Below are positions 1 to 6,357 of a stretch of 7,493 nucleotides of DNA, piece by piece. The position numbers were made by a program, and so were the translations under genes. The first letter of the stretch is position 1. Every line of letters begins with the position of its first letter. Location of the stretch: positions 1-7,493 of the forward strand of contig JAISIV010000101.1 of NCBI GenBank assembly GCA_031261865.1. Reading direction: 5' to 3'. Source of the DNA: Lactobacillaceae bacterium. GTDB lineage: Bacteria; Bacillota; Bacilli; Lactobacillales; Lactobacillaceae. The notes beneath the pieces were generated by a model. That model made no database searches, was not told the origin of the DNA, and saw only the letters and a list, made by a program, of their open reading frames with translations.

Positions 1-782
1 CCAAGCTTTGAACCGATGTCATAACGTTTACCGTTGAAGACATGAGCATAGACGTTTTGTTTTTTGTTTAGAGTTTCAATAGCATCAGTTAATTGGATTT
101 CATTACCTTTACCTGGAGCCGTGTTTTCTAATTCAGTAAAGATTTCTGGAGTAAATAAGTATCTACCAATAATAGCTAGATCAGAAGGTGCATCTTCAGG
201 CTTTGGTTTTTCTACGAAACCTTTTACTTTATATAGACCTTCACTAGTCTGTTCACTTGGATCAATAACGCCATATTCAGATACTTGACTATGTTCTACG
301 GGCATAACGGCTACTTGAGATTCACCGGTTTGTTCATATCTATCTATTAGTTGTTTAGTAAGAGGCGTAGTATCAGTCATTAAATCGTCCCCTAACATGA
401 CTACAAAAGGTTCATCTCCGATAAATGACTTAGCAGTTAATACGGCATCTCCTAAACCACGTGGATGAGATTGTCTAATGAAATAGATATTTAAATCAGT
501 AGTTTGGTGAACTAGTTGTAATAACTTATCTTTACCTTTAGAAGATAGTTGTTGTTCTAGTTCGGGATTTGAATCAAAGTGATCTTCAATAGAACGTTTT
601 GACTTTCCATCTACTATGACGATATCTTCAATACCTGATTTTAATGCTTCTTCTACGATGTATTGGATAGTAGGTGTATCTACAATAGGAAGCATTTCTT
701 TAGCTAGAGCTTTAGTAGCTGGTAGAAAACGGGTTCCAAGACCTGCTGCTGGGATGATGGCTTTTCTTACTTTTTGTGTCAT
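1..782 (-). CDS. galU: UTP-glucose-1-phosphate uridylyltransferase (3' end cut by window edge)
   Basis: Cytosolic enzyme joining UTP and glucose-1-phosphate to give UDP-glucose and pyrophosphate, feeding glycolipid, teichoic-acid and polysaccharide glycosylation and the Leloir pathway. Translating the minus strand from ATG 782 gives 260 uninterrupted codons. Residues 1-33 hold the nucleotidyltransferase signature (PAAGLGTRFLPATK, then AKEMLP); VDGKSKRSIEDHF is at 58-69, RGLGDAV at 108-114, the metal-binding GDD at 131-133, VEKP at 190-193 and GNEIQLTDAI at 226-235. GalU proteins are usually about 290-305 residues, so some 30-45 C-terminal residues lie outside. The start sits one base after the gpsA stop, with AAGGAG at 793-798 inside gpsA, which implies coupled expression. 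Codon use differs from the other genes: all 24 leucines are TTA, CTA or CTT, and all 8 arginines are AGA or CGT. The family assignment is very secure. Confidence 0.96.
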   Translation of the reverse strand, partial: MTQKVRKAIIPAAGLGTRFLPATKALAKEMLPIVDTPTIQYIVEEALKSGIEDIVIVDGKSKRSIEDHFDSNPELEQQLSSKGKDKLLQLVHQTTDLNIYFIRQSHPRGLGDAVLTAKSFIGDEPFVVMLGDDLMTDTTPLTKQLIDRYEQTGESQVAVMPVEHSQVSEYGVIDPSEQTSEGLYKVKGFVEKPKPEDAPSDLAIIGRYLFTPEIFTELENTAPGKGNEIQLTDAIETLNKKQNVYAHVFNGKRYDIGSKL

Positions 783-783
783 G

Positions 784-1803
784 TTAATTGAACTCCTTGG
801 TTAATGGTCTGTTTAGTAATGATTGGATTTGTGATTCGATTGATTGATCTTCATAAACAACCTGATAGACTGCCTCAGAAATTGGCATAGTAATATCATA
901 ATCCATTGCAATTTGATGCAAAGCTTTGGTCGTGGCGACACCTTCAACTACCATGCCCATTTCATCTTGAATCTGGTCTATATTTTTGCCTTGAGCTAGA
1001 CCAAGGCCTGCTTTGAAATTTCTAGAATTAGGGGAGGTTGCCGTAACTATTAAATCCCCCAGTCCAGCAAGGCCGTCGAACGTTTGTGATTCTCCACCCA
1101 TTTTGGCACCAAATCTTTTGATTTCAGCCAGTCCACGAGTAACAAAGGCGGCTTGAGTATTGTCCGACAAGTTTAATCCTGTAAGAATTCCTCCAGCGAT
1201 TGCCAGGACATTTTTAATAGCAGCCGCGAATTCGGAACCAACCAGATCGTTTTCCGTGTACGCTCTGAAATAAGGAGTGGAAATTAGGTTTTGGACAATT
1301 TCAGCGTTTTCTTGATTCGCACTAGCAATAGACACTAAAGTAATTCCTTTTTGGATAACCGATTCAGCGTGGGACGGTCCTGAAATAAAGAACATATTAT
1401 CTTGATTGGCGATGCTGACAATTTCAGAAATCATTTGGGAGATGCGCATGAAAGTTGAGACTTCAATACCTTTTGTGGCATGACCAACAATAGGTGTTTG
1501 ACCACTACCTTTTAGGATTTCTTCAACTTGGGTTGCAACTTGTCGAATTGCCTTTGTAGGAACCACGAATAAAATCACTTGGGCTTCATCAATAGCTTGT
1601 TCTAAATCGGTCGTCGCAAAAACTTTTTGATTGATTTTATTACTACCTAGAAAACGGGGATTCAAGTGTGAAGTATTGATATTAAAAACATCGTCTTCGT
1701 TGTGACTCCATAAAATAACTTCATTATCGTTTTCGGCAAAAGTTGACGCCAGTGCGGTTCCCCATGAACCACCACCTAAAACTGCTACTTTATTTTTTTT
1801 CAT
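784..1803 (-). CDS. gpsA: NAD(P)-dependent glycerol-3-phosphate dehydrogenase
   Basis: Cytosolic enzyme that reduces dihydroxyacetone phosphate to sn-glycerol-3-phosphate, the backbone of phospholipids and of glycerol-phosphate teichoic acids. The 339 residues match the usual family length. The N-terminal Rossmann motif VLGGGSWGTALA is at 8-19. FVVPTKAI (79-86) and GHATKGIE (107-114) follow, then SGPSHAESV (141-149), the catalytic-lysine segment AAIKNVLAIAGG (194-205, K197), RGLAEI (223-228), GLAGLGDLIVTATS (245-258) and the substrate-binding SRN (260-262). VVEGVATTKA (285-294) closes the conserved set. The start overlaps the end of hprK by 14 bases, with an AGGGAAG Shine-Dalgarno at 1807-1813 inside hprK. 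In many lactobacilli lgt separates hprK and gpsA; here it is absent. All key residues that I can recognise are present, so the enzyme is expected to be active. Confidence 0.97.
   Translation of the reverse strand: MKKNKVAVLGGGSWGTALASTFAENDNEVILWSHNEDDVFNINTSHLNPRFLGSNKINQKVFATTDLEQAIDEAQVILFVVPTKAIRQVATQVEEILKGSGQTPIVGHATKGIEVSTFMRISQMISEIVSIANQDNMFFISGPSHAESVIQKGITLVSIASANQENAEIVQNLISTPYFRAYTENDLVGSEFAAAIKNVLAIAGGILTGLNLSDNTQAAFVTRGLAEIKRFGAKMGGESQTFDGLAGLGDLIVTATSPNSRNFKAGLGLAQGKNIDQIQDEMGMVVEGVATTKALHQIAMDYDITMPISEAVYQVVYEDQSIESQIQSLLNRPLTKEFN
793..798 (-). promoter_or_regulatory. Shine-Dalgarno site of galU
   Basis: On the minus strand AAGGAG lies inside the last codons of gpsA, ten bases before the galU ATG at 782. 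It fixes the galU start and shows that galU has its own strong ribosome entry even though it follows gpsA by a single base. Confidence 0.75.
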
Positions 1804-2746
1804 TTTCTTCCCTATTCTCTTCCCCGTTTTCTTTAATAGCTACACGTTGGCGATCAAGCAGAGTTTCTAAGGCACTATAGCCCATTGAATCAGTCCGGTA
1901 TTTAAGAACGGCAGCATCGACAACACTAGCGGTATTTCTACCAGATGTTATTGGAATTTCCATTTTTGGAATTTTAATTCCGAGAATTTCCGTCGTTTCA
2001 CCGGCGTTTCCTAATCGGTCAAAGCCATCAAAATCCTTTTCGGCATTTTTTAAATCAATGTTCAAAACGATGGTTGCGTGTCCTCTGATAGAAGCCGCTC
2101 CGTAAGTCTGCATAACGTCGATAATTCCGACACCTCTAATTTCCATAAGGTTTTTTAAGATATCACTAGGATTACCGATTAGTCGTTGCTCATCTTCAGC
2201 ATAGACATCAACGCGATCATCAGCAATTAAACGGGCCTTTCCTTGTTGAATTAATTCAAGAGCCGTTTCAGTTTTACCAACGCCAGGATCTCCAGTTAAC
2301 AAAACACCGATTCCAGAAATATCAACTAGAACACCGTGGACTGAGACACGTTCGGACAATTCAGCTCCGAGATAGTAAGTCATATTACTTAACAACCTTG
2401 AACTAGTCATATGAGAAGCAAGAACGGGAATATGTTTTTCTTTCGCAGCATCAACTAACTCTTCCGGAATCTCTAAATCTGTAGAAATCACAAAAGCGGG
2501 GGTTTGGTTGGTGGCCATCTTTTTGAAAATTGCAGCGCGTGCCTCGTGAGTCATTGTTTTAGAATAATTTATTTCATTTACTCCAAATAATTGAACTCTT
2601 GTTGGTTCAAAAAATTCAAAGAACCCGGTGAGAGTTAGACCAGGGCGTGCAATATCTGAAATTGTAATAGGACGATTTAAATAATCTTGACCATAAACCA
2701 CTCTCAAAGCAGTATTGTCAACTAGTTGTTTAACTGTAACGGGCAT
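1790..2746 (-). CDS. hprK: HPr kinase/phosphorylase
   Basis: Bifunctional sensor of carbon state in Gram-positive bacteria. It phosphorylates HPr on a serine (Ser46 in well-studied species) with ATP or pyrophosphate, and removes that phosphate with inorganic phosphate, giving pyrophosphate. P-Ser-HPr then works with CcpA in catabolite repression. The 318 residues match the family length. The N-terminal domain starts with TVKQLVDNT and contains ISDIARPGLTLTGFF (29-43). The C-terminal catalytic domain has HGVLVDISGIGVLLTGDPG from His137, the P-loop GDPGVGKT at 152-159, the acidic pair in IADDRVDVY (174-182), the signature EIRGVGIIDV (202-211) and SGRN (268-271). The P-loop and the GAASIR segment (216-221) deviate from the usual GDSGVGKS and GAGAVR. 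The tail from 305 is rich in Glu, Asn and Lys. The start lies 3 bases after the upstream stop, with only a weak Shine-Dalgarno. Identity is secure; the balance of the two activities cannot be predicted. Confidence 0.96.
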   Translation of the reverse strand: MPVTVKQLVDNTALRVVYGQDYLNRPITISDIARPGLTLTGFFEFFEPTRVQLFGVNEINYSKTMTHEARAAIFKKMATNQTPAFVISTDLEIPEELVDAAKEKHIPVLASHMTSSRLLSNMTYYLGAELSERVSVHGVLVDISGIGVLLTGDPGVGKTETALELIQQGKARLIADDRVDVYAEDEQRLIGNPSDILKNLMEIRGVGIIDVMQTYGAASIRGHATIVLNIDLKNAEKDFDGFDRLGNAGETTEILGIKIPKMEIPITSGRNTASVVDAAVLKYRTDSMGYSALETLLDRQRVAIKENGEENREENEKK

Positions 2747-2749
2747 AAT

Positions 2750-3094
2750 TTAATCTCTTTCTAATTTAGGCGTCAACCAAATTTGAATCAAACTCAAAGT
2801 AATGGTGATGACAAATGTCCAACCAACGCCATGAATTGTAATTCCTTTCACCAATAAATCAGTTAAATGCACGATAACGGCATTTATAACTAAAGTGAAT
2901 AATCCGAAAGTCAGAATAGTAATCGGGAAACCAATTATCTTCAAGACCGGTTTCAAAAACGAATTTAAAATAGCCAAAACGAAGGCCGCAACAATTGCAC
3001 TGGTCCAATCTTGAATCGAAACTGAACTTGGAAAAACATTGGCAAAAGTAATTAATACCAAACTATTGGCAAATAATTTCAATAAAAAACCCAT
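2750..3094 (-). CDS. yvlD: YvlD-like small membrane protein (phage holin family 4, superfamily IV)
   Basis: Predicted integral membrane protein of 114 residues with about four hydrophobic helices (roughly 2-20, 31-48, 52-77 and 90-108). The segment LNSFLKPVLKIIGFP, followed by GLFTLVINA, is the hallmark of the Phage_holin_4_2 family, which includes Bacillus subtilis YvlD. Despite the family name, these chromosomal proteins are not established lysis holins and their function is not known. Bacillus yvlD also lies just upstream of hprK (from memory), so the pairing is old. A GTG at 3100 would add two residues. I prefer ATG 3094 because AGAGGTG at 3098-3104 sits five bases before it, while the GTG has only a short GGA upstream. 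The start codon falls within a 9-bp inverted repeat (3088-3096 with 3132-3140). No PspC-type partner gene, often found near such proteins, is present here. Confidence 0.85.
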   Translation of the reverse strand: MGFLLKLFANSLVLITFANVFPSSVSIQDWTSAIVAAFVLAILNSFLKPVLKIIGFPITILTFGLFTLVINAVIVHLTDLLVKGITIHGVGWTFVITITLSLIQIWLTPKLERD

Positions 3095-3140
3095 AGACAC
3101 CTCTATTCCATTTTAACGAAACAAAGGCAAACTATGGGTT
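3088..3140 (-). promoter_or_regulatory. Inverted repeat that could sequester the yvlD start codon
   Basis: The plus strand carries aacccatag at 3088-3096 and its exact reverse complement ctatgggtt at 3132-3140, with 35 bases between. In the minus-strand mRNA the leader arm would pair with the bases containing ATG 3094, leaving the Shine-Dalgarno (3098-3104) at the edge of the loop. The element spans the only real intergenic gap in the window. A 9-bp repeat at this spacing could occur by chance about once in a region of this size, so a regulatory role is inferred, not shown. Confidence 0.35.
3098..3104 (-). promoter_or_regulatory. Shine-Dalgarno that decides the yvlD-like start
   Basis: AGAGGTG on the minus strand is one mismatch from the ideal AGGAGGTG. 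Its GAGG core lies five bases before ATG 3094. It overlaps the alternative GTG codon at 3100, which argues against that codon as the start. Confidence 0.6.
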
Positions 3141-3147
3141 ATTGGTA

Positions 3148-3834
3148 TTAAATGAAAGTTGATGAGCCAGGATTTAGTTCAACAATCTTACCGGTTCTCT
3201 TGTAAATAATCCATTCGGCGATGTCAGTCGCATGGTCAGCTATACGACGTAGATAACCATTAACAACCAAATAATCTGAACCAGCATCAATGGTATCGGG
3301 ATTATTTTTCATCGAATTCAAAACTTCTGAGCGAATATCGTCCCCGATTACGGCAACCTGGGATTCTTGTTCAATGATTTCGGCACTTCTTCTAGCATCA
3401 TCTGCAACGTAGGCATCCAAGACTTCGTCAACCACGTGAGAGGTAGCCGAACCCATCGAATTCAACTGACGTTCAATTTCAGGAATTCTTTTCTCACCTT
3501 TTTCACGATCTTTAACGCGAATTGTAGATTGAGCAATATTTCGAGCGTAATCGCCCATTCTTTCTAAACCACTAACGGCTTTCAAAATGGTTACGACTTC
3601 TCTTAAGTCAGTTGTAACCGGCTGGTATAAAGCGATAATTTCAAAGGCTTTTTTTTCGATAGCTTGCTCTCGTTCATTAATTTCATGATCGCGATTGATG
3701 ATGTCATCTGCGACTTCAACGTCATGAGCGGTAAATGATGCAACCGAACGGTCAATGGTTCTAGAGACCATCTTCCCCATTTCAATAAATTGGTTATCTA
3801 AATCTGATAGTTCTTCGTCAAATAATCTACGCAT
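3148..3834 (-). CDS. phoU: Phosphate transport regulator PhoU
   Basis: Cytosolic all-helical regulator that interacts with the Pst importer and, in many bacteria, with the PhoR sensor kinase to restrain phosphate uptake and the Pho response. The 228 residues are typical. Two PhoU repeats are visible. The first runs roughly from 20 to 105 and includes VTTDLREVVTILKAVSGLER, then MGDYARNIA at 93-101. The second runs roughly from 125 to 212, ending in the YLRRIADHATDIAEWI segment (194-209). These acidic and arginine-rich signatures form the metal-binding faces of the family. ATG 3834 has AGAGGA at 3841-3846 with six bases between. It follows pstB copy 1 by 17 bases, the usual last place of a pst operon. 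No PhoR or PhoP gene lies in the window, so its signalling partner is not seen. Confidence 0.96.
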   Translation of the reverse strand: MRRLFDEELSDLDNQFIEMGKMVSRTIDRSVASFTAHDVEVADDIINRDHEINEREQAIEKKAFEIIALYQPVTTDLREVVTILKAVSGLERMGDYARNIAQSTIRVKDREKGEKRIPEIERQLNSMGSATSHVVDEVLDAYVADDARRSAEIIEQESQVAVIGDDIRSEVLNSMKNNPDTIDAGSDYLVVNGYLRRIADHATDIAEWIIYKRTGKIVELNPGSSTFI

Positions 3835-3851
3835 AATTTTTCCTCTTTGGC

Positions 3852-4625
3852 TTAGCCGAACTTTCCTGAGACATAATCTTCAGTTTCTTTTTCTTTAGGA
3901 TACAAGAAAATATTTTTAGTGCTGTCTACTTCGATTAAATTTCCATCCATGAAAAATGCAGTACGATCTGAAATTCTCTTGGCTTGTTGCATATTGTGAG
4001 TCACTATAATGATTGAATACTTATCTCCAATTTCTACTAGACCATCTTCAACAGCACGTGAGCTAATTGGATCTAAGGCTGATGTAGGTTCGTCCAAAAG
4101 TAAGATATCAGGCCGGGTGGCGAGGGCTCTAGCAATCGCAATACGTTGTTGTTGCCCACCAGACAATCCTAAAGCGCTTTGTTGGAGACGATCTTTTACA
4201 TCATCCCAGATAGCGGCCTGTTTTAAGGCAGTTTCGACACGTTCATCGAGTTCTATTTTCGACAATTTATTGTCCAACTTTAAGCCAAAGGCAACGTTTT
4301 CATAGATGCTAAATGGGAAGGGATTAGGTTGCTGGAACACCATACCAATGTTTTTTCTCAACTGAGTGAGATCGGTATTTGGATCATAGATATTTTGTCC
4401 GTTGTAATTGAATTCTCCGGTTACTTTAACGTAATCAGTAAAATCGTGCATACGATTAATTGAACGTAAATAGGTTGATTTACCGGAACCGGAAGGGCCG
4501 ATTAAAGCGGTAATTCCAGTCTCTGGAAAGTCTAGGTTAATTCCATGTAGTGCTTCTTTTTTGCCATAAAACAATCGGACATCTTTGGTTGTTAAAATTG
4601 CTTTTTCTTTTACATTTTCTGCCAT
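3852..4625 (-). CDS. pstB: Phosphate ABC transporter ATP-binding protein PstB (copy 1, second in transcription order)
   Basis: ATPase that powers phosphate import through PstC and PstA, acting as a dimer on the cytoplasmic face of the membrane. The 257 residues contain all ABC motifs: Walker A GPSGSGKST at 43-51, Q-loop VFQQPNPF with Gln98, signature LSGGQQQR at 154-161, Walker B ILLLDEP at 174-180, D-loop SALD and switch His210 in VTHNMQQA. The PstB-specific RSINRMHD follows Walker A, and the protein ends in DYVSGKFG, nearly the same as the other copy. The ATG overlaps the stop of the preceding pstB by one base (TAATG), so translation is probably coupled. Tandem pstB genes are common in Firmicutes. 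Whether the two form a heterodimer or serve under different conditions cannot be read from sequence. Confidence 0.96.
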   Translation of the reverse strand: MAENVKEKAILTTKDVRLFYGKKEALHGINLDFPETGITALIGPSGSGKSTYLRSINRMHDFTDYVKVTGEFNYNGQNIYDPNTDLTQLRKNIGMVFQQPNPFPFSIYENVAFGLKLDNKLSKIELDERVETALKQAAIWDDVKDRLQQSALGLSGGQQQRIAIARALATRPDILLLDEPTSALDPISSRAVEDGLVEIGDKYSIIIVTHNMQQAKRISDRTAFFMDGNLIEVDSTKNIFLYPKEKETEDYVSGKFG

Positions 4626-5464
4626 TATCCAAAGTTCCCCGAAACATAATCATCTGTTAATTTAACCTTTGGTCGAGTAAAGATTTTTCGTGTCAAATCA
4701 TACTCAATTAACTTACCCATATTGAAAAAAGCAGTGTAATCAGAAATACGAGCGGCTTGCTGCATATTATGAGTAACGATAATGATTGAATAATTATTCT
4801 TCAAATTAACCAAAGTTTCTTCAATTTGCATAGTCGATTTAGGATCCAAAGCTGAAGCTGGTTCATCAAGCAATAAGATATCTGGTTTCAAAGCAAGAGC
4901 ACGAGCAATAACTAAACGTTGTTGTTGTCCGCCTGATAACTGTAAAGCTGATTTATCTAGAGAATCTTTAACTTGGTCCCACAGCGCAGCATTTTTGAGA
5001 GAAGTTTCAACGATTTCATCCAATTCAACTCTTGAGTACTTGCCTCTTTGAGTTAGCGCAAAAGTAATGTTGTCGTAAATTGACTTTGCAAATGGATTAG
5101 GTCTTTGGAAAACCATCCCAATACGTTTGCGGACTTCAAAAACATCGATTTCGGGAGCATTTAAATCAACTCCTTGATATAAGATTTGTCCACCAACAGT
5201 CGCTACATCATCGTTCATACGATTAAGAGAGCGGAGGAAAGTTGATTTTCCAGAACCTGAACCGCCAATTAAACTGGTAATTTTATTTTTTTCAAACGCA
5301 ATCGTAGCCGGATTCATGGCATATTTCAAACCGTCATAAGTAACCGTTAAATCTTTAGTTTCAATAGCGCGTTCGTGTTTTTTACTTAGTTGAATAATGT
5401 AACGATCGTAATCAGTTTCAGCAACTAGTTGATCAACGATCTCAAGATTAGTTTTCTTGGCCAT
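4625..5464 (-). CDS. pstB: Phosphate ABC transporter ATP-binding protein PstB (copy 2, first in transcription order)
   Basis: Second PstB ATPase, 279 residues. It is longer than its partner through a mostly polar N-terminal extension of about 20 residues before the ATPase fold starts near ERAIETKDLTVTY. Walker A is GGSGSGKST at 67-75, with Gly where most PstB proteins, including copy 1, have Pro. The Q-loop is VFQRPNPF with Gln120, the signature LSGGQQQR is at 176-183, Walker B ILLLDEP is at 196-202 and switch His232 is in VTHNMQQA. The C-terminus DDYVSGNFG matches copy 1. The start overlaps the pstA stop by one base (TAATG) and has a strong GGGAGG Shine-Dalgarno at 5471-5476, just after a palindrome in the pstA end. 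All catalytic residues are present, so it should be active. Confidence 0.96.
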   Translation of the reverse strand: MAKKTNLEIVDQLVAETDYDRYIIQLSKKHERAIETKDLTVTYDGLKYAMNPATIAFEKNKITSLIGGSGSGKSTFLRSLNRMNDDVATVGGQILYQGVDLNAPEIDVFEVRKRIGMVFQRPNPFAKSIYDNITFALTQRGKYSRVELDEIVETSLKNAALWDQVKDSLDKSALQLSGGQQQRLVIARALALKPDILLLDEPASALDPKSTMQIEETLVNLKNNYSIIIVTHNMQQAARISDYTAFFNMGKLIEYDLTRKIFTRPKVKLTDDYVSGNFG

Positions 5465-6357
5465 TATTTTCCTCCCGCTGTCATTTTCTTGAAAATGACA
5501 TTTCCTAGTCGACGTGCAATCAAGTTAAACACGAAAACCAAAATTAATAGCACAGCCGAAGAAGCAGCTGAAATTTGAACTGCATCAGGAATGGTTGCTT
5601 CAGAATTAATTTTCCAAATATGAACTGCCAACGTTTCAGCCGGGCGCATGGGATTTAAAGGACTTGTTGATGAAAATGGATTTAAGTTTGTCCAATTCAA
5701 CACTGGAGAGGATTGTCCAGCCGTGAAAATCAATGCGGCAGCTTCACCTAAAATTCGTCCAGAGGCCAACACAATTCCAGTAACTATGCTTGGTAATGCT
5801 GCCGGGATGATCACATGAATAATTGTTTCCCACTTAGAAATTCCCAAAGCCACACCAGCTTCTCGTTGGAGATTTGGAACGGCCGCCAGAGAATTTTCAA
5901 TCGAAGAAGTCAAAATCGGTAAATTGAAGAAAGTTAAGGCAATAGCTCCACTTAAAATTGAAAAACCAAAGCCGAATTTTAAAACAAAGAACATGAAGCC
6001 AAAAAGTCCAACAACCACAGATGGTAACGAACTTAAAACTTCAATCGAGTTTCTAAGAGTACTTACGAATTTGTTTTTTGGGGCATATTCATTTAAATAA
6101 ATGGCGGCACCTAAAGCGATAGGTAAACTTATGAGCAATGACAAGACCAATAAATAAATCGAATTAAATAATTGTCCAGAAATTCCTCCACCAGCTGAAA
6201 CCGATTTAGAAGGACTTGTTAAAAAGTGCCATGAAACATAAGGTAAGCCTTTAATCAAAATGTATCCAACTAGAAAGGCGAGAATTAAAACGACAATTCC
6301 AGCCAAGATTCGAATAAAAGAAATGGCAACCTTATTAGTGATTTTTGAGTTGATCAT
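5464..6357 (-). CDS. pstA: Phosphate ABC transporter permease PstA
   Basis: One half of the membrane channel of the phosphate importer, paired with PstC. The 297 residues include about six hydrophobic helices (roughly 10-36, 64-88, 108-128, 132-152, 188-212 and 262-282). The cytoplasmic EAA loop that docks the ATPase is REAGVALGISKWETII (165-180), followed by PAALPSIVTGIVLASGR. SSLPSVVVGLFGFMFF (109-124) and GRILGEAAALIFTAG (200-214) are typical of PstA. The ATG overlaps the pstC stop by four bases (ATGA), with AGGAG at 6367-6371 nine bases upstream. The final codons contain a near-perfect palindrome (5479-5500) next to the ribosome site of the following gene. No missing motif or frameshift is seen. 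Confidence 0.96.
   Translation of the reverse strand: MINSKITNKVAISFIRILAGIVVLILAFLVGYILIKGLPYVSWHFLTSPSKSVSAGGGISGQLFNSIYLLVLSLLISLPIALGAAIYLNEYAPKNKFVSTLRNSIEVLSSLPSVVVGLFGFMFFVLKFGFGFSILSGAIALTFFNLPILTSSIENSLAAVPNLQREAGVALGISKWETIIHVIIPAALPSIVTGIVLASGRILGEAAALIFTAGQSSPVLNWTNLNPFSSTSPLNPMRPAETLAVHIWKINSEATIPDAVQISAASSAVLLILVFVFNLIARRLGNVIFKKMTAGGK
5471..5476 (-). promoter_or_regulatory. Strong Shine-Dalgarno of the first pstB
   Basis: GGGAGG on the minus strand lies six bases before ATG 5464 and inside the last codons of pstA. It is among the strongest ribosome sites in the window. It starts two bases after the palindrome at 5479-5500, so folding of that palindrome would leave the site exposed. 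Confidence 0.7.
5479..5500 (-). promoter_or_regulatory. Palindrome or hairpin at the pstA-pstB junction
   Basis: The plus strand has tgtcattttc at 5479-5488 and its exact reverse complement gaaaatgaca at 5491-5500, separated by two bases. In mRNA this gives a 9-bp AU-rich stem with a four-base loop, ending two bases before the pstB Shine-Dalgarno. It lies within pstA codons 286-293. As DNA it also has the symmetry of a dimeric operator. Arms this long with so short a spacer are not expected by chance in a window of this size (rough hand estimate well below one). The function is unknown. Confidence 0.5.

Noticed and set aside
64..288. Plus-strand open frame of 74 codons
   Set aside because: It lies fully antisense to galU, whose conserved motifs cover the same bases; composition and lack of family features mark it as a shadow.
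616..804. Plus-strand open frame of 62 codons across the gpsA-galU junction
   Set aside because: Antisense to the nucleotide-binding start of galU, with no ribosome site or recognisable domain.
2750..3094. Phage remnant suggested by the holin family name
   Set aside because: No other phage gene is present, and YvlD-type proteins are regular chromosomal neighbours of hprK in Firmicutes.
3101..3147. Possible promoter (TAAAAT at 3110-3115) or terminator in the phoU-yvlD gap
   Set aside because: No acceptable -35 element lies 16-18 bases upstream, and there is no GC-rich hairpin followed by a U run.
3367..3567. Plus-strand open frame of 66 codons, and a minus-strand frame at 3603-3785
   Set aside because: Both are alternative frames of phoU, which is intact and conserved over the whole stretch.
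3986..4008. Plus-strand TTGTTG and TATAAT with 15-base spacing, a possible antisense promoter
   Set aside because: The spacing is short, and the bases encode the conserved switch-histidine segment; the matching site in the other pstB is similar because the protein is, so this is best read as coding constraint.
4009..4305. Plus-strand open frame of 98 codons inside pstB copy 1
   Set aside because: Antisense to the ABC signature and Walker B coding region; such long shadows are common opposite conserved ABC ATPase genes.
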